This document shows positions 1 through 9,261 of a stretch of 64,000 bases of DNA, piece by piece. The notes beneath the pieces are model-generated. The model worked only from the letters and a program-made list of their open reading frames with translations. It did no database searches and was not told the DNA's origin. The DNA comes from Clostridium sp. (GTDB lineage Bacteria > Bacillota_A > Clostridia > Lachnospirales > Lachnospiraceae). The stretch spans positions 1 through 64,000 of the forward strand of contig JAMPAW010000001.1 of NCBI GenBank assembly GCA_023666975.1, in the 5' to 3' direction. The stretch's first letter is position 1, and each line of letters opens with the position of its first letter. The translations under genes and the position numbers were made by a program.

Positions 1-51
1 AGATGATTACATGTGTGCAGTGTGTTTTTTAATGCACACATGTAATCATCT
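1..51. repeat. perfect 19-bp inverted repeat at window edge
   Basis: Bases 1-19 and 33-51 are perfect reverse complements around a 13-base loop. No T-tract follows on the + strand, so it does not look like a simple terminator of a + strand gene. It may be the inner part of a larger palindrome extending left of the window, similar in style to the other long hairpins here, but it lacks their shared core. Confidence 0.6.
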
Positions 52-142
52 CCTATGTAAATTAATGGAATGTTATTAAAAACATACAAATTAAAATATA
101 GCACAAAATAGTAAATATGTAAACCGTGAAGCGCCTGCCTGA

Positions 143-171
143 CTTGTAAAACCTGTTAAATTATGGTATAT
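143..171 (+). promoter_or_regulatory. candidate sigma-A promoter for the first glycosyltransferase
   Basis: TTGTAA (143-148) and TATATT (166-171) are separated by 17 bases, 29 bases before the GTG start at 201. The upstream A/T-rich stretch also holds CACAAAATAGT (about 102-112), which recurs at 6624-6634 in the promoter of another glycosyltransferase. Confidence 0.4.
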
Positions 172-200
172 TTGTTGCAATATAATATAAGGAGATTGTC

Positions 201-2306
201 GTGATAAAAGTATCTGTGGTTATTCCAATTTATAATGTAGAAGAATATATTGAAGAATGTCTTTTATCTGCTATGCGGCAGACCCTGAAAGAGATAGAGA
301 TTATCTGTGTCAATGACGGAACTAAAGATGATTCGATGAGGATTGTGCGCAGGTATGCGGATAAGGATGACCGGATTGTGGTTATCGACAAGGAAAACGG
401 AGGCTTATCTTCAGCCAGAAATGCAGGAATCAGGGCGGCAAAAGGAGAATACTTGTATTTTTTGGATAGCGATGATTACATTGCGGAGAATATGCTAGAG
501 GTTCTGTATCGTGAATGTGAAAGGGATAAGCTGGATGTCATCTATTTTGATGCAGAGGCTTTTTATGAGTCAAAGGAACTGGAGAAAAAGCATGGACATT
601 TTAAAGATTATTACCGGCGGCCAAGCATGTTTGAGGATGTGGTGTCAGGACCGAAGCTTTTTGCAAGAATGGAGAATCTGCATCTGTTTCGACCGTCTGC
701 ATGCCTGCAGATGTTAAGGCGAACTATGCTGGAAAGTCATCATATTTCCTTTTTTGAAGGGATTGTCCATGAGGATCAACTGTTTTCACTGCAGGCAATT
801 TTTACGGCAGAGCGGGTGAAGCATATTGCGACACCGTTTTACAAGCGCAGGGTACGTGAGGAGTCCATTATCACAGGAGGACAGGAGTTTCGGCGGTCAT
901 ATGGATATTATATCTGTATCAGGGAGTTTAATCACTTTTTGCAGCAGTTTGATTTTAAGGACAGAGATATTCTGCGGGCAATCAATCATCGCTGCTATGT
1001 TATGCAGAATAATGCGGCCAGAGTAGTCGGGACAATGCCGTTGGAGGAGATTGACGACCAGCTTGCAGAATATCCATTGGAAACACAGCTTCAGTATACG
1101 TTGCTGGTAAAACGTTTGGTGGAGGAACGGCAGATACAGCAGGAAAAGTATGATTTGTTAAAAACAAAGTCTGATCGGAGTATAGAGGAGCTGAAATCCT
1201 CTGCTTCCTTCCGGACTGGTAAAGCCATAACCGTAGTTCCGAGAAAGGGATATCACCTTGTGCAGAATATCAGGCAAAAGGGATTATCCTGTACACTGTA
1301 TGGCCTTAAGCGGAAGCTGGCGAATGAAAAGAGGGATTTGGAGCCGGACAGGATATGTGTCAGTGTGATTATTCCCATGTATAATGCCCAGAAGTATCTG
1401 AGGGAATGTCTGGATTTATTGCTGCGGCAGACATTGAAATCAATAGAGATTATCTGTGTCAATGACGGCTCTACAGATGATACAGATAAGTTGCTTGGTG
1501 AGTATCGGGACAAAGACGCCAGAATAAAAGTGTTCAATCAGGAGAATCAGGGAGCGGGAATTGCAAGAAACAACGGTATGAAAATTGCACAGGGAGAATA
1601 TTTTCTGTTCCTTGATGCAGATGATATTTTTCATGAAAAACTTTGCGAGGAAGCGTATTATAAGGCTAAATATGACATGGCAGATATTGTTTTATTTCAG
1701 GCCTATCGCTATAATATGCAGTCATGTAAAAAAGAGGAGATGAACTGGGTTCTGCGGGACAATCTGCTGCCGCAGAGGATTCCATTTTCGGTAAAGGATG
1801 ATCCAAACCGGATTTTTCAGATGACAACGGCATGTCCATGGTCAAAGATGTTTCGGGCGGATTTTGTGAGAAAACAGGATTTAACATTTCAAAATACAAA
1901 AAATGCCAACGATGTATTTTTTGTCCGCATGGCACTGGCCGTTGCGGGAAGAATAACCGTGTTGAAGAAAAGACTGATAACCTATCGGTTTAACGACGGA
2001 AGTAATACCCAGTCGAGAAAGGCGGAGGCTCCGGTAGAATTTTACAAAGCGTTTAAAGCGTTGAAGCAGGAACTGCAAAAGCGGGGTGTTTATGAACAGG
2101 TGGAGCAGAGTTATGTCAATATGGTGTTGACGGAGAGTCTGTTTAATCTGAGGACGGCGGGGAGTGAAGCGGCGAAGCAGACAGTGCAGAATTTGCTGCT
2201 AACCGAAGGTTTTGGCTTTTTTGAACTGGATAAATATGATAAAACATATTTTTATAACCAGAAGGATTATACTGAGTATCGGACAATGTTGGGGACAGAA
2301 CAGTGA
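201..2306 (+). CDS. tandem-domain family 2 glycosyltransferase
   Basis: A 701-residue cytoplasmic enzyme with two complete GT2 (GT-A fold) domains. The first begins near residue 4 (SVVIPIYN), with NDGTKDDS and the DSDD metal/sugar-nucleotide motif near residue 92. The second begins at residue 388 (SVIIPMYN), with NDGSTDD and DADD. A basic linker of about 150 residues separates them. Two active sites suggest it adds two sugars in a row, or alternates linkages, on a lipid-linked surface polysaccharide; this is inference. The GTG start is preceded by AAGGAGA at good spacing. It is the first gene of the polysaccharide region as seen here and is followed after 53 bases by a GT-C-like membrane protein. 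Sugar specificity cannot be read from the sequence. Confidence 0.85.
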   Translation: MIKVSVVIPIYNVEEYIEECLLSAMRQTLKEIEIICVNDGTKDDSMRIVRRYADKDDRIVVIDKENGGLSSARNAGIRAAKGEYLYFLDSDDYIAENMLEVLYRECERDKLDVIYFDAEAFYESKELEKKHGHFKDYYRRPSMFEDVVSGPKLFARMENLHLFRPSACLQMLRRTMLESHHISFFEGIVHEDQLFSLQAIFTAERVKHIATPFYKRRVREESIITGGQEFRRSYGYYICIREFNHFLQQFDFKDRDILRAINHRCYVMQNNAARVVGTMPLEEIDDQLAEYPLETQLQYTLLVKRLVEERQIQQEKYDLLKTKSDRSIEELKSSASFRTGKAITVVPRKGYHLVQNIRQKGLSCTLYGLKRKLANEKRDLEPDRICVSVIIPMYNAQKYLRECLDLLLRQTLKSIEIICVNDGSTDDTDKLLGEYRDKDARIKVFNQENQGAGIARNNGMKIAQGEYFLFLDADDIFHEKLCEEAYYKAKYDMADIVLFQAYRYNMQSCKKEEMNWVLRDNLLPQRIPFSVKDDPNRIFQMTTACPWSKMFRADFVRKQDLTFQNTKNANDVFFVRMALAVAGRITVLKKRLITYRFNDGSNTQSRKAEAPVEFYKAFKALKQELQKRGVYEQVEQSYVNMVLTESLFNLRTAGSEAAKQTVQNLLLTEGFGFFELDKYDKTYFYNQKDYTEYRTMLGTEQ

Positions 2307-2359
2307 AACTTTATCATTACACAAGATACAAAATTATTAAAAAATAGGAGAAATTGCAC

Positions 2360-4228
2360 ATGGAACTACTAAAAGATTTATTGATTGGAATAGTTTTATT
2401 TGGAACTCTCTGGGTTTTCTTTGAGAAAAAGCGCAGCTTATGGCATAGTATCACCGTTTGGATTGAGGGTTGTAAGGACATCACAATCTGCATTACTTTA
2501 TTGGTAGTGATATTGATATCTCAGAGTTGGATTATTCCTTCGCGAACATTGCCTTTTATTGCTGACGAGGTATACAGCATATCGGGTGCCGCTTTTTTTG
2601 CGGGATATGACTGGAGCAATTATATGCAACTTCACAAATTTTATAACTTTGGGTACACTATGCTGTTAGCACCTTTGTATAAAATATTTAGCAATCCAGT
2701 GGCTATTTATCGAGCAATGCTCTTTGTAAACGTTTTATTATTTGCTGCAGTATTTTTAATGGTTTACTATATTGCACGAAAGCATTTCCAATTAAACAAA
2801 ATTACCAGTATCGCTGTGACTTTTATCTGTTGTTTTAATTCGATTCTCCTGTTTTTCAAGAGTTTTGTGTATAATGAAATGCCTTTGGCATTGATTATCT
2901 GGCTGATTGTTTTGTTGTTATTGGAAACCGCTAAAGCCTCCGCCAAAAAGAGAATTATATTATCCGCTGTTTTAGGTGCTGTTTCTGCTTATGGTTATAT
3001 TATTCACAGCCGATGCCTCATTGTATTTGGCACACTTGCCATTCTTGTTGCCGCTTTTCTTTTGGTTTATAAGAAGTGGCTTGTCCAGCCGCTTTCCTTT
3101 GGATTTGTGTTTGCAATCTGCTTCTTTCTTGAAAAAAGATTAATTGGATATGTGCAGACGCATCTGTACCTCAAAGGTGTAAGAGAGGTTATGAAAAACT
3201 CTGTGGAACACATGGCAACCGGAACATGGCAATATCGAACATTGCAATCTCTGTCTGGCATTCGGAATCTGATCGCACAGTTTTTTTCACTTGCAGGTGC
3301 TATGTCTATAGAAACAGGGGGATTACTGACTGTTCTCACTGTGCTTGTTCTTTATTTTCTTGTCAAAAACTATAAGAGGCTAAAAAGAGGAGAAGAAAGT
3401 AAGGAAGTATTTATATTGTCTATATTTTCTGTTATTTCGCTTTGGGGCATGGTAGCGTGTGTCGCATTATTCGGTGCATCAAATGGGAAACCACGCTTCC
3501 TTGTGTATTCCAGATATTTTTCGCCATTTATCGGTCCTTTTTTATTATTGGGTCTTTGGATTTTAAAAGAAATGAAAAAAATATCGTTTAAGTGGGTTGC
3601 TATATGGTCTGCAATATTGACCATGATTACGAGTTTGGTATATGTTTTCTATTCATTCCCTGTTTTGAACAAAACCAGTATGAAGGACAACGCATCTTTA
3701 TATTTTTTTATCCCCTTTCGCAGATATGAGAGGACTATTTTTGCAAAGAATGTATTTATTATCGCTTTTTTCCTGCTGTTTGTATTTACAGCAATATTAT
3801 TGTTTTTATATAGACGAAAACAGTTTATTGCATTTTGTGCAATAGCAATTCTTTTCTCCAATGTTCTAGTTTGGAAAATCGAGGAACAACAATGTAAATT
3901 GTCTGCCGAAAGGAGATATAACTCTTGCAATGCCACCTATACACTGCTAAATGAGTGTGATACGCTTGAACAAATGGACATCTATTGTGTAGGAACGGAA
4001 AATTATCGAAAGAGTATTCTTGTTTCTTTGTACGACAGGGATATCTTTTATGATTTACAAAGTGTCGAAACTGATCAAGATACAATCTTATTAGCAGATA
4101 CGGTTGAAAGTTTTGATGTATATCAGCCGCCTTATATTGTTCAGCTAGATCAGAATGAATGGATTGGATTATGGGATTCCAGCCTGAAAGATGAATTAGA
4201 GGCGGGATACATCCGTTATGTAGAGTAA
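2360..4228 (+). CDS. polytopic membrane protein, GT-C/GT39-like
   Basis: About 622 residues with roughly eleven hydrophobic segments and a soluble C-terminal tail of about 110 residues. An early extracytoplasmic loop contains a DE pair (ADEVYS, about residue 68), the arrangement seen in GT-C glycosyltransferases that use polyprenyl-phosphate sugars. The overall look fits a GT39/ArnT-like transferase or a related surface-polysaccharide membrane protein; no family assignment is certain. ATG at 2360 lies 9 bases after AGGAG and is preferred to an in-frame TTG at 2354 that sits too close to it. It probably shares a transcript with the GT2 gene upstream. It is richer in A/T than its neighbours, which may indicate separate acquisition. 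It ends before a hairpin shared with the convergent secreted protein gene. Confidence 0.6.
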   Translation: MELLKDLLIGIVLFGTLWVFFEKKRSLWHSITVWIEGCKDITICITLLVVILISQSWIIPSRTLPFIADEVYSISGAAFFAGYDWSNYMQLHKFYNFGYTMLLAPLYKIFSNPVAIYRAMLFVNVLLFAAVFLMVYYIARKHFQLNKITSIAVTFICCFNSILLFFKSFVYNEMPLALIIWLIVLLLLETAKASAKKRIILSAVLGAVSAYGYIIHSRCLIVFGTLAILVAAFLLVYKKWLVQPLSFGFVFAICFFLEKRLIGYVQTHLYLKGVREVMKNSVEHMATGTWQYRTLQSLSGIRNLIAQFFSLAGAMSIETGGLLTVLTVLVLYFLVKNYKRLKRGEESKEVFILSIFSVISLWGMVACVALFGASNGKPRFLVYSRYFSPFIGPFLLLGLWILKEMKKISFKWVAIWSAILTMITSLVYVFYSFPVLNKTSMKDNASLYFFIPFRRYERTIFAKNVFIIAFFLLFVFTAILLFLYRRKQFIAFCAIAILFSNVLVWKIEEQQCKLSAERRYNSCNATYTLLNECDTLEQMDIYCVGTENYRKSILVSLYDRDIFYDLQSVETDQDTILLADTVESFDVYQPPYIVQLDQNEWIGLWDSSLKDELEAGYIRYVE

Positions 4229-4298
4229 ATTTGTCGTTAGTGATTTGGAGGACGTAAAGACACGTTCATTAGCTAATGAAGAATATAATAGAAAAGGA

Positions 4299-4333
4299 GT
4301 GGCAGCCATACTGGTTGTAAGTGTGGCTGCCAC
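4299..4333 (-). terminator. hairpin between convergent genes
   Basis: A perfect 10-bp stem (4299-4308 with 4324-4333, 15-base loop) begins just after the stop of the minus-strand gene. On the minus strand it is followed by a T-rich run (ACTCCTTTTCT). It may serve both strands. Confidence 0.6.
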
Positions 4334-4337
4334 CTGC

Positions 4338-6449
4338 TTATTTACTGCTCTTTTTGGCTGTGTAATAAATCCGGTAGAATTTATTGCCGTTGGCATCCTG
4401 TCCATAGAATGTCATCTTTTGATTGCGCTTAATCTTTTTCTTCAGCTTTACCGTATGCGTGGATTTTGCTTTCTTAAATCGATAGGTTTTTCCTGCCGTT
4501 TTGACGTATCCCTTTTTCATGGTAGGGCAGGTGTATTTCAATTTCTTCGATTTGTATTTGTCCTGGGTAACGGTAAATTTAACTGTTGCATTTTGGATGC
4601 CGGTATTACCTGAATAGATAATGTTGGCACCGCTGTTATATTTCAGCTTGTTATTTTTCAGCGTGATGCCCGAAGAACTCTTGAGCCATATTCCATAGGA
4701 GTATTTATCAATCGTGTTCTTTGTGATGGTAATGTTTTTGGCTCCCATGATGAAAATTCCGCTGGAACAAAGGTTCTGCGTGGAGGCGGAGCTGCGTTTA
4801 AACGTATTGTTTGTAATGATGATATTTTCATACGGACCGTTATTTGCTTTCCCTTTTTGTGCGCCTTCACTGTACACATGATGGCTGCCGACCCCGCGGG
4901 GATAATCAATAAATTTGTTATTGGATACCGTAATATTTTTGCAGGTAGTGCCGTCCATTGTATATCCGGGTGTCCACTCTGTTCCGTCAGCGGCTGTCTT
5001 GTCGCATATATCCAACTGAACAGCCTCAGCGGTAAAGTTATCAGAAGCGTAACGGAAGCCGGTAAATGTGCAGTTTGTCACGGTTGCGTTGGTGACACCG
5101 GCAAATTCTAAGGCATGTGATCCATAGCAGTTCTTGATGGTCGCATTGCTGACCATAACATTCTGGCTGTGCCCGATATAGATTAAATCCTTTGCTTCCG
5201 TGGCTTTGGAAATATCACCGCCGTCCCATGTTCCGCCGGTAATCGTGATATCGTGTCCCAAGGTGTACCCATAAAAAGTCGTCGATTTGTGATTGGCATT
5301 CGTGACCTTCAGCATATTGATCGTCGATTTGTTACGGCGTATGGTGGAAGCGGAATCCATTTGTATTGTTGTGTTTGACTGTATGCTCATCTCACTGCCG
5401 ATGTAGTAAAGTCCCCCGGTAACCGTTACCACGATTTTGTGGTCTTCGCCGGCTTTATCAAGTGCTTCCTGAATGGCAGGTTTATCACTGGTGCCGTCGT
5501 TTGGTACCGCACCGAAAGAGCGCACATCATAATAGTAGGTATCACCGACTACCTGATACGGCTGAACATCTTCTTTCAGGCCGGCAATTGCCGTATCCAG
5601 CTTGGCTTTTTGATCGTCAACCTCCTTCTGCGTGGCGTCAATGTTGTCATAAATCGTTTGCGCCTTTGTCAGTGCAGTGGTTACTTTTTTGTAAGTGTCG
5701 CTTGTGTACAGCCAGCCCTTATAGGTCAGGGCAGTATCGATGCTCTGCTTGAGTCCTGTCTTATCTTTGGCGCGCTCGATAAGCTGTTCTATGGCGGTCT
5801 TCAAACTGGCTGCCGCATTGTCTACAGTTGTCTGGTCACTGTCAGCATTTTCATAGATTGTCTTTGCCGAGGTCAGAGCAGCCGTCAAGGCGTCAAAGGT
5901 CGCCGTCGTATAGCTCTCTTTATCCGGAATAAGCAGTTCGGCCCGGTCAATCTGTTCCTTTAATGCAGTTTTGTCGATGACATTAATCAGCTTCAGATTG
6001 TCAATGGCAGTTTTCAGGTCTTCTGCCGCTGTTTGGACAGCTGTCTCGCTTGCCGTTTCGGACTCATCAATGGCCTTGGCAACCTCAAGTTTGTCTTTCA
6101 GATTCTTATAGGATTCAGGAGTGTAGTCTTCCTCCTTCTTTGTCTCTGCTAAAGCAATTTGATCTTTTAAAGCGGTTTTGTCTACAGCTGGGTTTGGTTC
6201 TTCGCTGCCGCCTTGTCCACCACCTGTTTCATCTGTGCTCTCCGTGGTGGCCGCCTCTGTAGTCGCTGCCTCCGTGGTTGCAGGATTGGACGGTGTGTCT
6301 TCGGTAGTTTCTGATGTAGACGGGGTTTCGGAAGCAGGGGGGGATGCCGGTACCGATGGTGCCCCAACTGCATATGCGCTATTTCCAAGAATCAGGGAAA
6401 ACACAAGTACCGATACCAGAATACGTCTGCTTTGCTTATGTCGTCTCAT
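4338..6449 (-). CDS. secreted FIVAR-repeat / right-handed beta-helix protein
   Basis: 703 residues. A signal peptide (basic MRRHKQSRR, hydrophobic core, cleavage near AYA-VG) is followed by a low-complexity Ser/Thr/Pro/Glu linker (about 35-88). Three FIVAR-type alpha-helical repeats follow, each starting DKT-L-K/Q (about 89-155, 157-225, 228-295), then a pectate-lyase-superfamily parallel beta-helix (about 305-620) that opens with the typical YDVRSFGAVPNDG segment and has many short N/T-rich coils. A Lys/Tyr-rich C-terminal domain of about 80 residues ends the protein. FIVAR modules often bind carbohydrate, and beta-helices of this kind act on or bind polysaccharide. It could therefore process or anchor the polymer made by the flanking genes, but no catalytic residues are identifiable. 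RBS AAGGAGG. Transcribed against all its neighbours. Confidence 0.8.
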   Translation of the reverse strand: MRRHKQSRRILVSVLVFSLILGNSAYAVGAPSVPASPPASETPSTSETTEDTPSNPATTEAATTEAATTESTDETGGGQGGSEEPNPAVDKTALKDQIALAETKKEEDYTPESYKNLKDKLEVAKAIDESETASETAVQTAAEDLKTAIDNLKLINVIDKTALKEQIDRAELLIPDKESYTTATFDALTAALTSAKTIYENADSDQTTVDNAAASLKTAIEQLIERAKDKTGLKQSIDTALTYKGWLYTSDTYKKVTTALTKAQTIYDNIDATQKEVDDQKAKLDTAIAGLKEDVQPYQVVGDTYYYDVRSFGAVPNDGTSDKPAIQEALDKAGEDHKIVVTVTGGLYYIGSEMSIQSNTTIQMDSASTIRRNKSTINMLKVTNANHKSTTFYGYTLGHDITITGGTWDGGDISKATEAKDLIYIGHSQNVMVSNATIKNCYGSHALEFAGVTNATVTNCTFTGFRYASDNFTAEAVQLDICDKTAADGTEWTPGYTMDGTTCKNITVSNNKFIDYPRGVGSHHVYSEGAQKGKANNGPYENIIITNNTFKRSSASTQNLCSSGIFIMGAKNITITKNTIDKYSYGIWLKSSSGITLKNNKLKYNSGANIIYSGNTGIQNATVKFTVTQDKYKSKKLKYTCPTMKKGYVKTAGKTYRFKKAKSTHTVKLKKKIKRNQKMTFYGQDANGNKFYRIYYTAKKSSK

Positions 6450-6611
6450 AAGATGCCTCCTTTTTGCGTTAAATAAATTTTTATGCTATTTTACTATAAA
6501 ACAAAAAACAATGCAAAATATTTGCAAAAAATATTCATTGTACAGAGATATAGCACAAATATGGGAATAGTCTATAATTTTATTGTGAAAACTATAAGAA
6601 ATTTTTTGTGT

Positions 6612-6641
6612 TGTTGACATCAACACAAAATAGTCTATAAT
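6612..6641 (+). promoter_or_regulatory. strong promoter with overlapping palindrome
   Basis: TTGACA (6614-6619) and TATAAT (6636-6641) are 16 bases apart, which is near consensus. The -35 box lies inside a palindrome (TGTTGA-CA-TCAACA, 6612-6625) that is also part of TTGTGTTG-N7-CAACACAA (6606-6628), so a repressor site is plausible. The -10 region AATAGTCTATAAT (6629-6641) is repeated exactly at 6566-6578. Confidence 0.75.
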
Positions 6642-6685
6642 GACTTTAGTAATGTAGAATATATTGTTTGTTACAGGAGGAGAAA

Positions 6686-7648
6686 ATGAAGCTGATTATT
6701 CAAATACCGTGTCTGAATGAAGCGGAGACATTGGAAATTGCACTGAACGACCTGCCAAAGCAAATCAAAGGAATCGATGAAATCGAGTATTTGATTATCA
6801 ATGATGGAAGCACAGACAATACGGTTGAAGTGGCAAAAAAATGGGGCGTCCACCATGTAGTGACGTTTAAAAAGAACAAAGGGCTGGCGAAAGGCTTTAT
6901 GGCAGGACTGGATGCCTGTCTTCGTGCAGGGGCGGATATTATTGTCAATACAGATGCAGATAATCAGTATGTTGGCGAAGATATTGAAAAGCTGGTGCAG
7001 CCGATTCTCGAAGGCCGGGCGGATATTGTAATCGGGGAAAGACCGATTGATGACACGGAGCATTTTTCCCCTCTCAAGAAGAGACTTCAGCATATTGGAA
7101 GCTGGACGGTAAGGGTGGCTTCCAATTCGGAAATACCGGATGCGCCGAGCGGGTTTCGGGCCTATACCAGAGAAGCGGCAATGCGGATGAATGTGGTCAA
7201 CCAGTATACGTATACGCTGGAGACAATCATTCAGGCAGGGCACGACAAAATTCCTATGGAATCTGTACCGATTCGTACCAATCCGGAGCTGCGTAAATCG
7301 AGATTGTTTCATAGCATGTTTGGTTATGTGAAAAAATCGATGGTGACGATTGTCCGGTCATTTATGATGTATAAGCCGTTGAAATTTTTTGGAAGCCTCG
7401 GTGCGGTTCTTTTTCTGATTGGAATGGTTCTCGGTATCCGTTATCTTGTGTTCTTCTTTACTGGAGGAGCAGCAGGACATGTGCAGTCGTTGATTCTGGC
7501 TTCCACCCTGATGATGTTAGGCTGTATGACCGGAATTATCGGGCTGCAGGCGGATATCATTGCGGCTAACCGCAAAATTTTGGAAGATGTCCAATATCAT
7601 GTGCGCAAAATGGATTATGACGGCTGTAAAGAGCCGGAGACGAAATAG
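6686..7648 (+). CDS. GtrB/DPM1-like family 2 glycosyltransferase with two C-terminal membrane segments
   Basis: 320 residues. An N-terminal GT2 domain (IQIPCLNE, NDGSTDNT, then DADNQY near residue 90) is followed by a basic region and two hydrophobic segments (about 230-255 and 265-290). This is the layout of polyprenyl-phosphate glucosyl/mannosyl transferases such as GtrB, ArnC and dolichol-phosphate mannose synthase. Its likely role is to load a sugar onto undecaprenyl phosphate for a GT-C enzyme that works outside the membrane; the GT-C-like gene at 2360 is a possible partner. The ATG at 6686 lies 5 bases after AGGAGG. An in-frame TTG at 6668 precedes the RBS and is rejected. It has its own strong promoter and starts the second polysaccharide block. 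Confidence 0.85.
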   Translation: MKLIIQIPCLNEAETLEIALNDLPKQIKGIDEIEYLIINDGSTDNTVEVAKKWGVHHVVTFKKNKGLAKGFMAGLDACLRAGADIIVNTDADNQYVGEDIEKLVQPILEGRADIVIGERPIDDTEHFSPLKKRLQHIGSWTVRVASNSEIPDAPSGFRAYTREAAMRMNVVNQYTYTLETIIQAGHDKIPMESVPIRTNPELRKSRLFHSMFGYVKKSMVTIVRSFMMYKPLKFFGSLGAVLFLIGMVLGIRYLVFFFTGGAAGHVQSLILASTLMMLGCMTGIIGLQADIIAANRKILEDVQYHVRKMDYDGCKEPETK

Positions 7649-7721
7649 CTTTTGTCGGAGAGTATTTGTTTTTTGTCGGGGAATATGATACGATATGGGG
7701 GCTTGGGAAAAGAGGTAAATT

Positions 7722-8360
7722 ATGTTTGGCAGTTTGGCGGATTTGTTTGATGCGGCCACGAAGCTGGATTATGTGGTCTTGCGGAATTATGAAGAATTTG
7801 ACAATATGGATTTTCTGCTGAATCATCCGGATATCGATATTTTATGCAGGGAACCTCAGCAAATGGCTGATGTTTTGTCGTTACAGCCGAGGCGGAAAAG
7901 GGAGGACGGAATCCATTATTATGCTATGATAGCAGAGAAAAAAGTGGCAGTGGATTTGCGGCATGTCGGCGACGGATATCTGGATGCAAAATGGGAGGAG
8001 AATATTCTCAAATCGAGAAAATCCCGGAAAAATTTTTATGTTATGGATACACATAATTATTTCTATTCCCTGTTATATCATGTTGTCGTGCAAAAATATG
8101 TTGTGGCGGAGGATTATGTCAAACGCCTTTGCGATATGGCAGAGGAGTTATCCATTGTGTTTGAGCAGGAACAGAAGGAAAATATTTTGGACACTTTTAT
8201 GCGGGAGAACGGTTATCGGTATACATATCCCGAATATTCCGGGACAATTTTTCAGATTGACGGAGTGGACAAGCGCCTTGTGGAGCAAAATACAGGAAAG
8301 CGGATAAAGCGCATGGTGTATGGAGTGATGAAAAAAATGTGGAGTATGGTAAAGAAATAG
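7722..8360 (+). CDS. nucleotidyltransferase-like protein of unknown role
   Basis: 212 residues, soluble. VVLRNYEEF followed by DIDIL (about residues 43-47) and a later VAVDLRHVG resemble the three-carboxylate pattern of the nucleotidyltransferase superfamily (hDhD plus a third Asp), but the usual GS motif is not clear. It may transfer a nucleotide- or phosphate-linked group to a glycan. It starts a run of three closely spaced genes (gaps of 14 and 35 bases) ahead of a flippase, so the three probably act together. RBS AGAGG before ATG. Two 15-bp direct repeats lie upstream at 7651-7686. Function not established. Confidence 0.5.
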   Translation: MFGSLADLFDAATKLDYVVLRNYEEFDNMDFLLNHPDIDILCREPQQMADVLSLQPRRKREDGIHYYAMIAEKKVAVDLRHVGDGYLDAKWEENILKSRKSRKNFYVMDTHNYFYSLLYHVVVQKYVVAEDYVKRLCDMAEELSIVFEQEQKENILDTFMRENGYRYTYPEYSGTIFQIDGVDKRLVEQNTGKRIKRMVYGVMKKMWSMVKK

Positions 8361-8374
8361 GAGAGAGTTAGTTT

Positions 8375-9226
8375 ATGGGTGAGAAAATTAGGGATATCAG
8401 ACCGGTTAATCTCATTGGGAATGACCTTATGGTTGAATTGAACGAGGGATATACCAAATCCCAGGGGCGGGTGATACATATTCAAAACAGTAAATTTCGT
8501 TATCTGCTGACAGAAGACGATTTTTATGCAGTGGCTTCGGATATCATGCGGGCAGCAGTAGAGCTTGATTATATAAAAACGCATTTGCCCCAGCCGGATA
8601 TAGCTGTTCCGGCAGGAGAAGAAGCTTCTGCATTAAAAGAGTTTGGCTTTTTGCAGGACTTAACGGATAGCGAAGTGGAGTACAGGATACTGGGAATCCG
8701 CAATCATGTTTTGACGCTGCTGGTGCGTCCGGAATGCTATAAGATGTTTAGGAAGTATGCAAAGAAAGAACGGCTGAAAAAGCTGGAGCACCCTTTTGGA
8801 AAGCGGCACGGATATCGTTTCCTCTATCAGATGCATGAATTTGAAATGTATGAGAAAAATGGATACTACTATGAAATCATGTGTCAGCTTCCGTGTAAAA
8901 GCCTTACACCGAAGATGTGGATGCCTTTGGATAAATGTGTCCAGAAGGCACTTTGGACAGATAAACGGATGATAGAGGGATATCCTTATGTGGCAGATGA
9001 GGAAATGTGGATTTACCGCATGACAAGCTGTATGTTTACCAGAATGGACATTACACCAGAGGACAGAACATTTTTTGAAGAAAATCGGGGCGTATTAAGC
9101 AGTGAGAGTCTTCGCCAGAAGCTGCTTTTGATCGTGTTTGGATTTGCGGATACCCTTTTGGAATTGGCAAGGGAAAGGGATTACGGCCACATTATTGAAA
9201 AATATTATTCCTATGCGGATTATTAA
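8375..9226 (+). CDS. uncharacterised polysaccharide-locus protein
   Basis: 283 residues, soluble, no signal peptide or membrane segment. I do not recognise the family. The protein is rich in aromatic and charged residues (for example HGYRFLYQMHEFEMYEKNGYY, with a PLDKCVQKALW stretch after it), which would suit a carbohydrate- or nucleotide-handling enzyme. It lies 14 bases after the nucleotidyltransferase-like gene and 35 before the ParB-like gene, which strongly suggests one transcript and a shared task. RBS GGAGAGAG upstream of the ATG. Confidence 0.6.
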   Translation: MGEKIRDIRPVNLIGNDLMVELNEGYTKSQGRVIHIQNSKFRYLLTEDDFYAVASDIMRAAVELDYIKTHLPQPDIAVPAGEEASALKEFGFLQDLTDSEVEYRILGIRNHVLTLLVRPECYKMFRKYAKKERLKKLEHPFGKRHGYRFLYQMHEFEMYEKNGYYYEIMCQLPCKSLTPKMWMPLDKCVQKALWTDKRMIEGYPYVADEEMWIYRMTSCMFTRMDITPEDRTFFEENRGVLSSESLRQKLLLIVFGFADTLLELARERDYGHIIEKYYSYADY

Positions 9227-9261
9227 GTACCTGAGAGAATGAGTAAAGTGAGGAAAATGTA

